Origin: Amaranthus tricolor
Taxonomy: Eukaryota; Streptophyta; Magnoliopsida; Caryophyllales; Amaranthaceae
DNA length: 64,000 nt
Direction: 5' to 3'
Assembly: GCF_026212465.1 (NCBI RefSeq)
Contig: NC_080063.1
Coordinates: 2,544,501 to 2,608,500 of the forward strand
Both the position numbers and the translations under genes were made by a program. Below are positions 15,801 to 29,191 of the stretch, piece by piece (position 1 is the first letter of the stretch; every line of letters begins with the position of its first letter). The notes below the pieces were generated by a model. That model was not told where the DNA came from. It ran no database searches and saw nothing but the letters and a program-made list of their open reading frames with translations.

Positions 15801-18800
15801 GAAGAATGAACAAGGATCAATGATCAATGAAGAATGAACGATGAAGAATGAACAAGGATCAATAATCAATGAAGAATGAACGATGAAGAATGAACAAGGA
15901 TCAATGATCAATGAAGAATGAACGATGAAGAATGAACAAGGATCAATGATCAATGACGAATGAACGATGAAGAATGAACAAGGATCATTGATCAATGAAG
16001 AATGAACGATGAAGAATGAATAAGGAACAATGATCAATGACGAATGAACGATGAAGAATGAACAAGGATCAATGATCAATGAAGAATAAACGATGAAGAA
16101 TGAACAAGGATCAATGATTAATGAAGAATGAACGATGAAGAATGAACAAGGATCAATGATCATTGACGAATGAACGATGAAGAATGAACAAGGATCAATG
16201 ATCAATGAAGAATAAACGATGAAGAATGAACAAGGATCAATGATCAATGAAGAATGAACGATGAAGAATGAACAAGGATCAATGATCAATGAAGAATGAA
16301 CGATGAAGAATGAACAAGGATCAATGATCAATGACGAATGAACGATGAAGAATGAACAAGGATCAATGATCAATGAAGAATGAACGGTGAAAAATGTACA
16401 AGGATCAATGGTCAATGACGAATGAACGATGAAGAATGAACAAGGATCAATGATCAATGAAAAATGAACGATGAAGAATGAACAAGGATCAATGCTCTAT
16501 GACGAATGAACGATGAAGAATGAACAAGGATCAATGATCAATGAAGAATGAATGATGAAGAATGAACAAGGATCGATGCTCAATGACGAATGAACAATGA
16601 AGAATGAACAAGGATCAATGATCAATGAAGAATGAACTATGAAGAATGAACAAGGATCAATGATCAATGAAGAATGAACGATGAAGAATGAACAAGGATC
16701 AATGATCAATGAAGAATGAACGATGAAGAATGAACAAGGATCAAGGATCAATGACGAATGAACGATGAAGAATGAACAAGGATCATTGATCAATGAAGAA
16801 TGAACGATGAAGAATGAACAAGGATCAATGATCATTGACGAATGAACGATGAAGAATGAACAAGGATCAATGATCAATGAAGAATAAACGATGAAGAATG
16901 AACAAGGATCAATGATCAATGAAGAATGAACGATGAAGAATGAACAAGGATCAATGATCAATGAAGAATGAACGATGAAGAATGAACAAGGATCAATGGT
17001 CAATGACGAATGAACGATGAAGAATGAACAAGGATCAATGATCAATGAAGAATGAACGATGAAGAATGAACAAGGATCAATGATCAATGAAGAATGAACG
17101 ATGAAGAATGAACAAGGATCAATGATCAATGAAGAATGAACGATGAAGAATGAACAAGGATCAATGATCAATGAAGAATGAACGATGAAGAATGAACAAG
17201 GTTCAATGATCAATGAAGAATGAACGATGAAGAATGAACAAGGATCAATGCTCAATGACGAATGAACGATGAAGAATGAACAAGGATCAATGATCAATGA
17301 AGAATGAACGATGAAGAATGAACAAGGATCAATGATCAATGAAGAATGAACGATGAAGAATGAACAAGGATCAATGATCAATGACGAATGAACGATGAAG
17401 AAAGAACAAGGATCATTGATCAATGAAGAATGAACGATGAAGAATGAATAAGGATCAATGATCAATGACGAATGAACGATGAAGAATGAACAAGGATCAA
17501 TGATCAATGAAGAATAAACGATGAAGAATGAACAAGGATCAATGATCAATGAAGAATGAACGATGAAGAATGAACAAGTATCAATGGTCAATGACGAATG
17601 AACGATGAAGAATGAACAAGGATCAATGATCAATGAAGAATGAACGATGAAGAATGAACAAGGATCAATGATCAATGAAGAATGAACGATGAAGAATGAA
17701 CAAGGATCAATGATCAATGACGAATGAACGATGAAGAATGAACAAGGATCATTGATCAATGAAGAATGAACGATGAAGAATGAATAAGGAACAATGATCA
17801 ATGACGAATGAACGATGAAGAATGAACAAGGATCAATGATCAATGAAGAATAAACGATGAAGAATGAACAAGGATCAATGATTAATGAAGAATGAACGAT
17901 GAAGAATGAACAAGGATCAATGATCATTGACGAATGAACGATGAAGAATGAACAAGGATCAATGATCAATGAAGAATAAACGATGAAGAATGAACAAGGA
18001 TCAATGATCAATGAAGAATGAACTATGAAGAATGAACAAGGATCAATGATCAATGAAGAATGAACGATGAAGAATGAACAAGGATCAATGATCAATGAAG
18101 AATGAACGATGAAGAATGAACAAGGATCAAGGATCAATGACGAATGAACGATGAAGAATGAACAAGGATCATTGATCAATGAAGAATGAACGATGAAGAA
18201 TGAACAAGGATCAATGATCATTGACGAATGAACGATGAAGAATGAACAAGGATCAATGATCAATGAAGAATAAACGATGAAGAATGAACAAGGATCAATG
18301 ATCAATGAAGAATGAACGATGAAGAATGAACAAGGATCAATGATCAATGAAGAATGAACGATGAAGAATGAACAAGGATCAATGGTCAATGACGAATGAA
18401 CGATGAAGAATGAACAAGGATCAATGATCAATGAAGAATGAACGATGAAGAATGAACAAGGATCAATGATCAATGAAGAATGAACGATGAAGAATGAACA
18501 AGGATCAATGATCAATGAAGAATGAACGATGAAGAATGAACAAGGATCAATGATCAATGAAGAATGAACGATGAAGAATGAACAAGGTTCAATGATCAAT
18601 GAAGAATGAACGATGAAGAATGAACAAGGATCAATGCTCAATGACGAATGAACGATGAAGAATGAACAAGGATCAATGATCAATGAAGAATGAACGATGA
18701 AGAATGAACAAGGATCAATGATCAATGAAGAATGAACGATGAAGAATGAACAAGGATCAATGATCAATGACGAATGAACGATGAAGAATGAACAAGGATC

Positions 18801-18849
18801 ATTGATCAATGAAGAATGAACGATGAAGAATGAATAAGGATCAATGATC

Positions 18850-21800
18850 AATGACTAATGAACGATGAAGAATGAACAAGGATCAATGATCAATGAAGAA
18901 TAAACGATGAAGAATGAACAAGGATCAATGATCAATGAAGAATGAACGATGAAGAATGAACAAGTATCAATGGTCAATGACGAATGAACGATGAAGAATG
19001 AACAAGGATCAATGATCAATGAAGAATGAACGATGAAGAATGAACAAGGATCAATGCTCAATGACGAATGAACGATGAAGAATGAACAAGGTTCAATGAT
19101 CAATGAAGAATGAACGATGAAGAATGAACAAGGATCAATGATCAATGACGAATGAACGATGAAGAATGAACAAGGATCAATGATCAATGAAGAATGAACG
19201 ATGAAGAATGAACAAGGATCAATAATCAATGAAGAATGAACGATGAAGAATGAACAAGGATCAATGATCAATGAAGAATGAACGATGAAGAATGAACAAG
19301 GATCAATGATCAATGACGAATGAACGATGAAGAATGAACAAGGATCATTGATCAATGAAGAATGAACGATGAAGAATGAATAAGGAACAATGATCAATGA
19401 CGAATGAACGATGAAGAATGAACAAGGATCAATGATCAATGAAGAATAAACGATGAAGAATGAACAAGGATCAATGATTAATGAAGAATGAACGATGAAG
19501 AATGAACAAGGATCAATGATCATTGACGAATGAACGATGAAGAATGAACAAGGATCAATGATCAATGAAGAATAAACGATGAAGAATGAACAAGGATCAA
19601 TGATCAATGAAGAATGAACGATGAAGAATGAACAAGGATCAATGATCAATGAAGAATGAACGATGAAGAATGAACAAGGATCAATGATGAATGACGAATG
19701 AACGATGAAGAATGAACAAGGATCAATGATCAATGAAGAATGAACGATGAAGAATGAACAAGGATCAATGATCAATGAAGAATGAACGATGAAGAATGAA
19801 CAAGGATCAAGGATCAATGACGAATGAACGATGAAGAATGAACAAGGATCATTGATCAATGAAGAATGAACGATGAAGAATGAACAAGGATCAATGATCA
19901 TTGACGAATGAACGATGAAGAATGAACAAGGATCAATGATCAATGAAGAATAAACGATGAAGAATGAACAAGGATCAATGATCAATGAAGAATGAACGAT
20001 GAAGAATGAACAAGGATCAATGATCAATGAAGAATGAACGATGAAGAATGAACAAGGATCAATGGTCAATGACGAATGAACGATGAAGAATGAACAAGGA
20101 TCAATGATCAATGAAGAATGAACGATGAAGAATGAACAAGGATCAATGATCAATGAAGAATGAACGATGAAGAATGAACAAGGATCAATGATCAATGAAG
20201 AATGAACGATGAAGAATGAACAAGGATCAATGATCAATGAAGAATGAACGATGAAGAATGAACAAGGTTCAATGATCAATGAAGAATGAACGATGAAGAA
20301 TGAACAAGGATCAATGCTCAATGACGAATGAACGATGAAGAATGAACAAGGATCAATGATCAATGAAGAATGAACGATGAAGAATGAACAAGGATCAATG
20401 ATCAATGAAGAATGAACGATGAAGAATGAACAAGGATCAATGATCAATGACGAATGAACGATGAAGAATGAACAAGGATCATTGATCAATGAAGAATGAA
20501 CGATGAAGAATGAATAAGGATCAATGATCAATGACGAATGAACGATGAAGAATGAACAAGGATCAATGATCAATGAAGAATAAACGATGAAGAATGAACA
20601 AGGATCAATGATCAATGAAGAATGAACGATGAAGAATGAACAAGTATCAATGGTCAATGACGAATGAACGATGAAGAATGAACAAGGATCAATGATCAAT
20701 GAAGAATGAACGATGAAGAATGAACAAGGATCAATGCTCAATGACGAATGAACGATGAAGAATGAACAAGGTTCAATGATCAATGAAGAATGAACGATGA
20801 AGAATGAAAAAGGATCAATGATCAATGACGAATGAACGATGAAGAATGAACAAGGATCAATGATCAATGAAGAATGAACGATGAAGAATGAACAAGGATC
20901 AATAATCAATGAAGAATGAACGATGAAGAATGAACAAGGATCAATGATCAATGAAGAATGAACGATGAAGAATGAACAAGGATCAATGATCAATGACGAA
21001 TGAACGATGAAGAATGAACAAGGATCATTGATCAATGAAGAATGAACGATGAAGAATGAATAAGGAACAATGATCAATGACGAATGAACGATGAAGAATG
21101 AACAAGGATCAATGATCAATGAAGAATAAACGATGAAGAATGAACAAGGATCAATGATTAATGAAGAATGAACGATGAAGAATGAACAAGGATCAATGAT
21201 CATTGACGAATGAACGATGAAGAATGAACAAGGATCAATGATCAATGAAGAATAAACGATGAAGAATGAACAAGGATCAATGATCAATGAAGAATGAACG
21301 ATGAAGAATGAACAAGGATCAATGATCAATGAAGAATGAACGATGAAGAATGAACAAGGATCAATGGTCAATGACGAATGAACGATGAAGAATGAACAAG
21401 GATCAATGATCAATGAAGAATAAACGATGAAGAATGAACAAGGATCAATGATCAATGACGAATGAACGATGAAGAATGAACAAGGATCAATGATCAATGA
21501 AGAATGAACGATGAAGAATGAACAAGGATCAATGGTCAATGACGAATGAACGATGAAGAATGAAAAAGGATCAATGATCAATGAAGAATGAACGATGAAG
21601 AATGAACAAGGATCAATGATCAATGAAGAATGAACGATGAAGAATGAACAAGGATCTATGATCAATGAAGAATGAACGATGAAGAATGAACAAGGATCAA
21701 TGATCAATGAAGAATGAACGATGAAGAATGAACAAGGTTCAATGATCAATGAAGAATGAACGATGAAGAATGAACAAGGATCAATGCTCAATGACGAATG

Positions 21801-22220
21801 AACGATGAAGAATGAACAAGGATCAATGATCAATGAAGAATGAACGATGAAGAATGAACAAGGATCAATGATCAATGAAGAATGAACGATGAAGAATGAA
21901 CAAGGATCAATGATCAATGACGAATGAACGATGAAGAATGAACAAGGATCATTGATCAATGAAGAATGAACGATGAAGAATGAATAAGGATCAATGATCA
22001 ATGACGAATGAACGATGATGAATGAACAAGGATCAATGATCAATGAAGAATAAACGATGAAGAATGAACAAGGATCAATGATCAATGAAGAATGAACGAT
22101 GAAGAATGAACAAGTATCAATGGTCAATGACGAATGAACGATGAAGAATGAACAAGGATCAATGATCAATGAAGAATGAACGATGAAGAATGAACAAGGA
22201 TCAATGCTCAATGACGAATG
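18850..22220. repeat. 1,680-bp higher-order repeat, two tandem copies (approximate edges)
   Basis: Landmarks recur at +1,680 (40 units): gaataagg followed by aacaatg near 19,384 and 21,064, and an aataatc variant near 19,211 and 20,891. The first copy starts with gactaat at 18,853, where the second has gacgaat at 20,533. The second copy is itself inside the left member of the 2,856-bp duplication, so older and younger rearrangements are superimposed. I did not align every base. Confidence 0.7.
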
Positions 22221-23605
22221 AACGATGAAGAATGAACAAGGTTCAATGATCAATGAAGAATGAACGATGAAGAATGAACAAGGATCAATGATCAATGACG
22301 AATGAACGATGAAGAATGAACAAGGATCAATGATCAATGAAGAATGAACGATGAAGAATGAACAAGGATCAATGATCAATGAAGAATGAACGATGAAGAA
22401 TGAACAAGGATCAATGATCAATGAAGAATGAACGATGAAGAATGAACAAGGATCAATGATCAATGACGAATGAACGATGAAGAATGAACAAGTATCATTG
22501 ATCAATGAAGAATGAACGATGAAGAATGAATAAGGAACAATGATCAATGACGAATGAACGATGAAGAATGAACAAGGATCAATGATCAATGAAGAATAAA
22601 CGATGAAGAATGAACAAGGATCAATGATTAATGAAGAATGAACGATGAAGAATGAACAAGGATCAATGATCATTGACGAATGAACGATGAAGAATGAACA
22701 AGGATCAATGATCAATGAAGAATAAACGATGAAGAATGAACAAGGATCAATGATCAATGAAGAATGAACGATGAAGAATGAACAAGGATCAATGATCAAT
22801 GAAGAATGAACGATGAAGAATGAACAAGGATCAATGATCAATGACGAATGAACGATGAAGAATGAACAAGGATCAATGATCAATGAAGAATGAACGATGA
22901 AGAATGAACAAGGATCAATGATCAATGACGAATGAACGATGAAGAATGAACAAGGATCAATGATCAATGAAGAATGAACGATGAAGAATGAAAAAGGATC
23001 AATGACCAATGAAGAATGAACGATGAAGAATGAACAAGGATCAATGCTCAATGACGAATGAACGATGAAGAATGAACAAGGTTCAATGATCAATGAAGAA
23101 TGAACGATGAAGAATGAACAAGGATCAATGCTCAATGACGAATGAACGATGAAGAATGAACAAGGATCAATGATCAATGAAGAATGAACGATGAAGAATG
23201 AACAAGGATCAATGGTCAATGACGAATGAACGATGAAGAATGAACAAGGATTATTGATCAATGAAGAATGAACGATGAAGAATGAACAAGGATCAATGAT
23301 CAATGATGAATGAACGATGAAGAATGAAAAAGGATTAATGGTCAATGACGAATGAACGATGAAGATTGAACAAGGATCAATGATCAATGATGAATGAACG
23401 ATGAAGAATGAACAAGGATCAATGCTCAATGACGAATGAACGATGAAGAATGAACAAGGATCAATGATCAATGAAGAATGAACGATGAAGAATGAACACG
23501 GATCAATGATCAATGAAGAATGAACGATGAAGAATGAACAAGGATCAATGATTAATGACGAATGAACGATGAAGAATGAACAAGTATTATTGATCAATGA
23601 AGAAT
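20750..23605. repeat. 2,856-bp higher-order repeat, copy A
   Basis: Sixty-eight units. Rare words repeat at exactly +2,856: gaccaat at 23,004 and 25,860, the gtatcatt variant at 22,492 and 25,348, gatctat at 21,653 and 24,509, and the gatgatg variant near 22,017 and 24,873. Translation of the shared minus-strand open frame is nearly identical between the copies. The visible difference is gaaaaag near 20,808 in this copy against gaacaag in the other. Homology begins near 20,750 and runs to about 23,627. Confidence 0.87.
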
Positions 23606-26483
23606 GAACGATGAAGAATGAACAAGGTTCAATGATCAATGAAGAATGAACGATGAAGAATGAACAAGGATCAATGATCAATGACGAATGAACGATGAAG
23701 AATGAACAAGGATCAATGATCAATGAAGAATGAACGATGAAGAATGAACAAGGATCAATAATCAATGAAGAATGAACGATGAAGAATGAACAAGGATCAA
23801 TGATCAATGAAGAATGAACGATGAAGAATGAACAAGGATCAATGATCAATGACGAATGAACGATGAAGAATGAACAAGGATCATTGATCAATGAAGAATG
23901 AACGATGAAGAATGAATAAGGAACAATGATCAATGACGAATGAACGATGAAGAATGAACAAGGATCAATGATCAATGAAGAATAAACGATGAAGAATGAA
24001 CAAGGATCAATGATTAATGAAGAATGAACGATGAAGAATGAACAAGGATCAATGATCATTGACGAATGAACGATGAAGAATGAACAAGGATCAATGATCA
24101 ATGAAGAATAAACGATGAAGAATGAACAAGGATCAATGATCAATGAAGAATGAACGATGAAGAATGAACAAGGATCAATGATCAATGAAGAATGAACGAT
24201 GAAGAATGAACAAGGATCAATGGTCAATGACGAATGAACGATGAAGAATGAACAAGGATCAATGATCAATGAAGAATAAACGATGAAGAATGAACAAGGA
24301 TCAATGATCAATGACGAATGAACGATGAAGAATGAACAAGGATCAATGATCAATGAAGAATGAACGATGAAGAATGAACAAGGATCAATGGTCAATGACG
24401 AATGAACGATGAAGAATGAAAAAGGATCAATGATCAATGAAGAATGAACGATGAAGAATGAACAAGGATCAATGATCAATGAAGAATGAACGATGAAGAA
24501 TGAACAAGGATCTATGATCAATGAAGAATGAACGATGAAGAATGAACAAGGATCAATGATCAATGAAGAATGAACGATGAAGAATGAACAAGGTTCAATG
24601 ATCAATGAAGAATGAACGATGAAGAATGAACAAGGATCAATGCTCAATGACGAATGAACGATGAAGAATGAACAAGGATCAATGATCAATGAAGAATGAA
24701 CGATGAAGAATGAACAAGGATCAATGATCAATGAAGAATGAACGATGAAGAATGAACAAGGATCAATGATCAATGACGAATGAACGATGAAGAATGAACA
24801 AGGATCATTGATCAATGAAGAATGAACGATGAAGAATGAATAAGGATCAATGATCAATGACGAATGAACGATGATGAATGAACAAGGATCAATGATCAAT
24901 GAAGAATAAACGATGAAGAATGAACAAGGATCAATGATCAATGAAGAATGAACGATGAAGAATGAACAAGTATCAATGGTCAATGACGAATGAACGATGA
25001 AGAATGAACAAGGATCAATGATCAATGAAGAATGAACGATGAAGAATGAACAAGGATCAATGCTCAATGACGAATGAACGATGAAGAATGAACAAGGTTC
25101 AATGATCAATGAAGAATGAACGATGAAGAATGAACAAGGATCAATGATCAATGACGAATGAACGATGAAGAATGAACAAGGATCAATGATCAATGAAGAA
25201 TGAACGATGAAGAATGAACAAGGATCAATGATCAATGAAGAATGAACGATGAAGAATGAACAAGGATCAATGATCAATGAAGAATGAACGATGAAGAATG
25301 AACAAGGATCAATGATCAATGACGAATGAACGATGAAGAATGAACAAGTATCATTGATCAATGAAGAATGAACGATGAAGAATGAATAAGGAACAATGAT
25401 CAATGACGAATGAACGATGAAGAATGAACAAGGATCAATGATCAATGAAGAATAAACGATGAAGAATGAACAAGGATCAATGATTAATGAAGAATGAACG
25501 ATGAAGAATGAACAAGGATCAATGATCATTGACGAATGAACGATGAAGAATGAACAAGGATCAATGATCAATGAAGAATAAACGATGAAGAATGAACAAG
25601 GATCAATGATCAATGAAGAATGAACGATGAAGAATGAACAAGGATCAATGATCAATGAAGAATGAACGATGAAGAATGAACAAGGATCAATGATCAATGA
25701 CGAATGAACGATGAAGAATGAACAAGGATCAATGATCAATGAAGAATGAACGATGAAGAATGAACAAGGATCAATGATCAATGACGAATGAACGATGAAG
25801 AATGAACAAGGATCAATGATCAATGAAGAATGAACGATGAAGAATGAAAAAGGATCAATGACCAATGAAGAATGAACGATGAAGAATGAACAAGGATCAA
25901 TGCTCAATGACGAATGAACGATGAAGAATGAACAAGGTTCAATGATCAATGAAGAATGAACGATGAAGAATGAACAAGGATCAATGCTCAATGACGAATG
26001 AACGATGAAGAATGAACAAGGATCAATGATCAATGAAGAATGAACGATGAAGAATGAACAAGGATCAATGGTCAATGACGAATGAACGATGAAGAATGAA
26101 CAAGGATTATTGATCAATGAAGAATGAACGATGAAGAATGAACAAGGATCAATGATCAATGATGAATGAACGATGAAGAATGAAAAAGGATTAATGGTCA
26201 ATGACGAATGAACGATGAAGATTGAACAAGGATCAATGATCAATGATGAATGAACGATGAAGAATGAACAAGGATCAATGCTCAATGACGAATGAACGAT
26301 GAAGAATGAACAAGGATCAATGATCAATGAAGAATGAACGATGAAGAATGAACAAGGATCAATGATCAATGAAGAATGAACGATGAAGAATGAACAAGGA
26401 TCAATGATTAATGACGAATGAACGATGAAGAATGAACAAGTATTATTGATCAATGAAGAATGAACGATGAAGAATGAACAAGG
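23606..26483. repeat. 2,856-bp higher-order repeat, copy B
   Basis: Tandem partner of the preceding copy, ending where gaacaag gatcaat replaces gaacaag gttcaat (26,484 against 23,628). The unusual variant string with tattatt after gaacaag lies at 23,585, 26,441 and 28,114. The 1,673-bp step between the last two equals 40 units minus one heptamer, because a 35-bp unit intervenes. Copy B is therefore followed by a third, partial copy that differs in phase. Confidence 0.87.
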
Positions 26484-26559
26484 ATCAATGATCAATGAAG
26501 AATGAACGATGAAGAATGAAAAAGGATCAATGGTCAATGACGAATGAACGATGAAGAAT

Positions 26560-26594
26560 GAACAAGGATAAATGAAGATTGAATGAAGATGAAT
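26560..26594. repeat. First 35-bp unit: boundary between left and right domains
   Basis: Five heptamers: gaacaag, gataaat, gaagatt, gaatgaa, gatgaat. Compared with a normal unit, one heptamer is missing and the word set differs. It changes the 42-bp phase from 16 to 9 and moves the open minus-strand frame. No 35-bp unit of this kind occurs in the preceding 26.5 kb, while 25 more follow. This copy and the one at 28,233 have gaatgaa as fourth word, whereas the later ones mostly have gaatgat. Confidence 0.92.
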
Positions 26595-28267
26595 GAACAA
26601 GGATCAATGATCAATGAAGAATGAACGATGAAGAATGAACAAGGATCAATGATCAATGAAGAATGAACGATGAAGAATGAACAAGGAACAATTATCAATG
26701 ACGAATGAACGATGAAGAATGAACAAGGATCAATGATCAATGAAGAATGAACGATGAAGAATGAACAAGGATCAATGATCAATGAAGAATGAACGATGAA
26801 GAATGAACAAGGATCAATGATCAATGAAGAATGAACGATGAAGAATGAACAAGGATCAATGATCAATGACGAATGAACGATGAAGAATGAACAAGGATCA
26901 ATGATCAATAAAGAATGAAAGGTGAAGAATGAACATGGATCAATGGTCAATGACGAATGAACGATGAAGAATGAACAAGGATCAATGATCAATGACGAAT
27001 GAACGATGAAGAATGAACAAGTATCATTGATCAATGAAGAATGAACGATGAAGAATGAATAAGGAACAATGATCAATGACGAATGAACGATGAAGAATGA
27101 ACAAGGATCAATGATCAATGAAGAATAAACGATGAAGAATGAACAAGGATCAATGATTAATGAAGAATGAACGATGAAGAATGAACAAGGATCAATGATC
27201 ATTGACGAATGAACGATGAAGAATGAACAAGGATCAATGATCAATGAAGAATAAACGATGAAGAATGAACAAGGATCAATGATCAATGAAGAATGAACGA
27301 TGAAGAATGAACAAGGATCAATGATCAATGAAGAATGAACGATGAAGAATGAACAAGGATCAATGATCAATGACGAATGAACGATGAAGAATGAACAAGG
27401 ATCAATGATCAATGAAGAATGAACGATGAAGAATGAACAAGGATCAATGATCAATGACGAATGAACGATGAAGAATGAACAAGGATCAATGATCAATGAA
27501 GAATGAACGATGAAGAATGAAAAAGGATCAATGACCAATGAAGAATGAACGATGAAGAATGAACAAGGATCAATGCTCAATGACGAATGAACGATGAAGA
27601 ATGAACAAGGTTCAATGATCAATGAAGAATGAACGATGAAGAATGAACAAGGATCAATGCTCAATGACGAATGAACGATGAAGAATGAACAAGGATCAAT
27701 GATCAATGAAGAATGAACGATGAAGAATGAACAAGGATCAATGGTCAATGACGAATGAACGATGAAGAATGAACAAGGATTATTGATCAATGAAGAATGA
27801 ACGATGAAGAATGAACAAGGATCAATGATCAATGATGAATGAACGATGAAGAATGAAAAAGGATTAATGGTCAATGACGAATGAACGATGAAGATTGAAC
27901 AAGGATCAATGATCAATGATGAATGAACGATGAAGAATGAACAAGGATCAATGCTCAATGACGAATGAACGATGAAGAATGAACAAGGATCAATGATCAA
28001 TGAAGAATGAACGATGAAGAATGAACAAGGATCAATGATCAATGAAGAATGAACGATGAAGAATGAACAAGGATCAATGATTAATGACGAATGAACGATG
28101 AAGAATGAACAAGTATTATTGATCAATGAAGAATGAACGATGAAGAATGAACAAGGATCAATGATCAATGAAGAATGAACGATGAAGAATGAAAAAGGAT
28201 CAATGGTCAATGACGAATGAACGATGAAGAATGAACAAGGATAAATGAAGATTGAATGAAGATGAAT
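26595..28267. repeat. 1,673-bp segment ending in a 35-bp unit, partial copy of the 2,856-bp repeat
   Basis: The right part, from about 26,990, matches copies A and B of the 2,856-bp HOR at an offset of 1,673 (gtatcatt at 27,021 against 25,348; gaccaat at 27,533 against 25,860; the tattatt variant at 28,114 against 26,441). The left part, from 26,595 to about 26,990, is different. It includes a gataaag variant near 26,906 and gaaaggt, and it recurs in the segment after 28,268. The closing 35-bp unit is at 28,233-28,267. Confidence 0.85.
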
Positions 28268-28981
28268 GAACAAGGATCAATGATCAATGAAGAATGAACG
28301 ATGAAGAATGAACAAGGATCAATGATCAATGAAGAATGAACGATGAAGAATGAACAAGGAACAATTATCAATGACGAATGAACGATGAAGAATGAACAAG
28401 GATCAATGATCAATGAAGAATGAACGATGAAGAATGAACAAGGATCAATGATCAATGAAGAATGAACGATGAAGAATGAACAAGGATCAATGATCAATGA
28501 AGAATGAACGATGAAGAATGAACAAGGATCAATGATCAATGACGAATGAACGATGAAGAATGAACAAGGATCAATGATCAATAAAGAATGAAAGGTGAAG
28601 AATGAACATGGATCAATGGTCAATGACGAATGAACGATGAAGAATGAACAAGGATCAATGATCAATGAAAAATGAACGATGAAGAATGAACAAGGATCAA
28701 TGCTCAATGACGAATGAACGATGAAGAATGAACAAGGATCAATGATCAATGAAGAATGAATGATGAAGAATGAACAAGGATCAATGCTCAATGACGAATG
28801 AACGATGAAGAATGAACAAGGATCAATGATCAATGAAGAATGAACGATGAAGAATGAACAAGGATCAATGCTGAATGACGAATGAACGATGAAGAATGAA
28901 CAAGGATAAATGATCAATGAAGTATGAACGATGAAGAATGAACAAGGATCAATGATCAATGAAGAATGAACGATGAAGAAT

Positions 28982-29191
28982 GAACAAGGATCAATGATCA
29001 ATGACGAATGACGAATGAACGATGAAGAATGAACAAGGATCATTGATCAATGAAGAATGAACGATGAAGAATGAACAAGGATCAATGATCAATGAAGAAT
29101 GAACGATGAAGAATGAAAAAGGATCAATGGTCAATGACGAATGAACGATGAAGAATGAACAAGGATAAATGAAGATTGAATGATGATGAAT
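28982..29191. repeat. 210-bp compensated cassette 1 (49 + 3x42 + 35)
   Basis: A seven-heptamer unit with gacgaat doubled (29,003 and 29,010) is followed by three 42-bp units, the last opening with gaaaaag, and then a 35-bp unit at 29,157. The +7 and -7 cancel, so flanking units keep phase 2 while the interior is at phase 9. The interior therefore opens a separate 68-codon minus-strand frame (28,991-29,197) overlapping the flanking ones. Confidence 0.9.

Larger units (their letters stand above)
7072..26559. repeat. Phase-locked domain: about 464 consecutive 42-bp units
   Basis: gaacaag starts at 16 modulo 42 at both ends of this 19,488-bp stretch, and all minus-strand open frames in it share one reading frame, so no net indel is retained. 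Open frames here are broken only by substitutions, mainly gctctat and gactaat, which create TAG. The landmark gctctat occurs at 7,254, 9,228, 11,034, 12,126, 13,722 and 16,494, with a decayed gctctgt at 14,730. Most are followed 140 bp later by gaactat (7,394; 9,368; 11,174; 12,266; 13,862; 14,870; 16,634; plus 18,020 without its partner). Their spacings are 1,974, 1,806, 1,092, 1,596, 1,008, 1,764 and 1,386 bp, all multiples of 42. Confidence 0.88.
18855..26600 (-). other. Longest repeat-derived open frame, 2,581 codons; probably not a gene
   Basis: The minus-strand frame of the 42-bp unit has no stop, so about 184 units read through as a 14-residue repeat with consensus SFFIVHSSLIIDPC, one Cys per repeat. 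The start near 26,600 is simply the first ATG after the 35-bp unit at 26,560 (MFIHLHS...), and the end is the TAG made by gactaat at 18,853. I see no signal peptide, no non-repeat domain, no ribosome-binding site context outside the repeat and no codon variety. Against a gene: the same frame is interrupted or shifted dozens of times elsewhere, and most common variants (gctcaat, ggtcaat, gatcatt, aaacgat) change the residue, though gacgaat and gattaat as word 3 are silent. If translated, it would be an extreme Ser/Ile/Phe-rich periodic protein of unknown function. Confidence 0.15.

Noticed and set aside
26534..26600. Programmed ribosomal frameshift joining adjacent open frames at 35-bp units
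   Set aside because: No slippery heptanucleotide followed by a structured element is apparent, and the overlap follows arithmetically from the loss of one heptamer.
28982..29191. Insertion sequence or MITE (the 210-bp cassette)
   Set aside because: No terminal inverted repeats, no target-site duplication separable from the repeat, and all its words belong to the array's own heptamer family.
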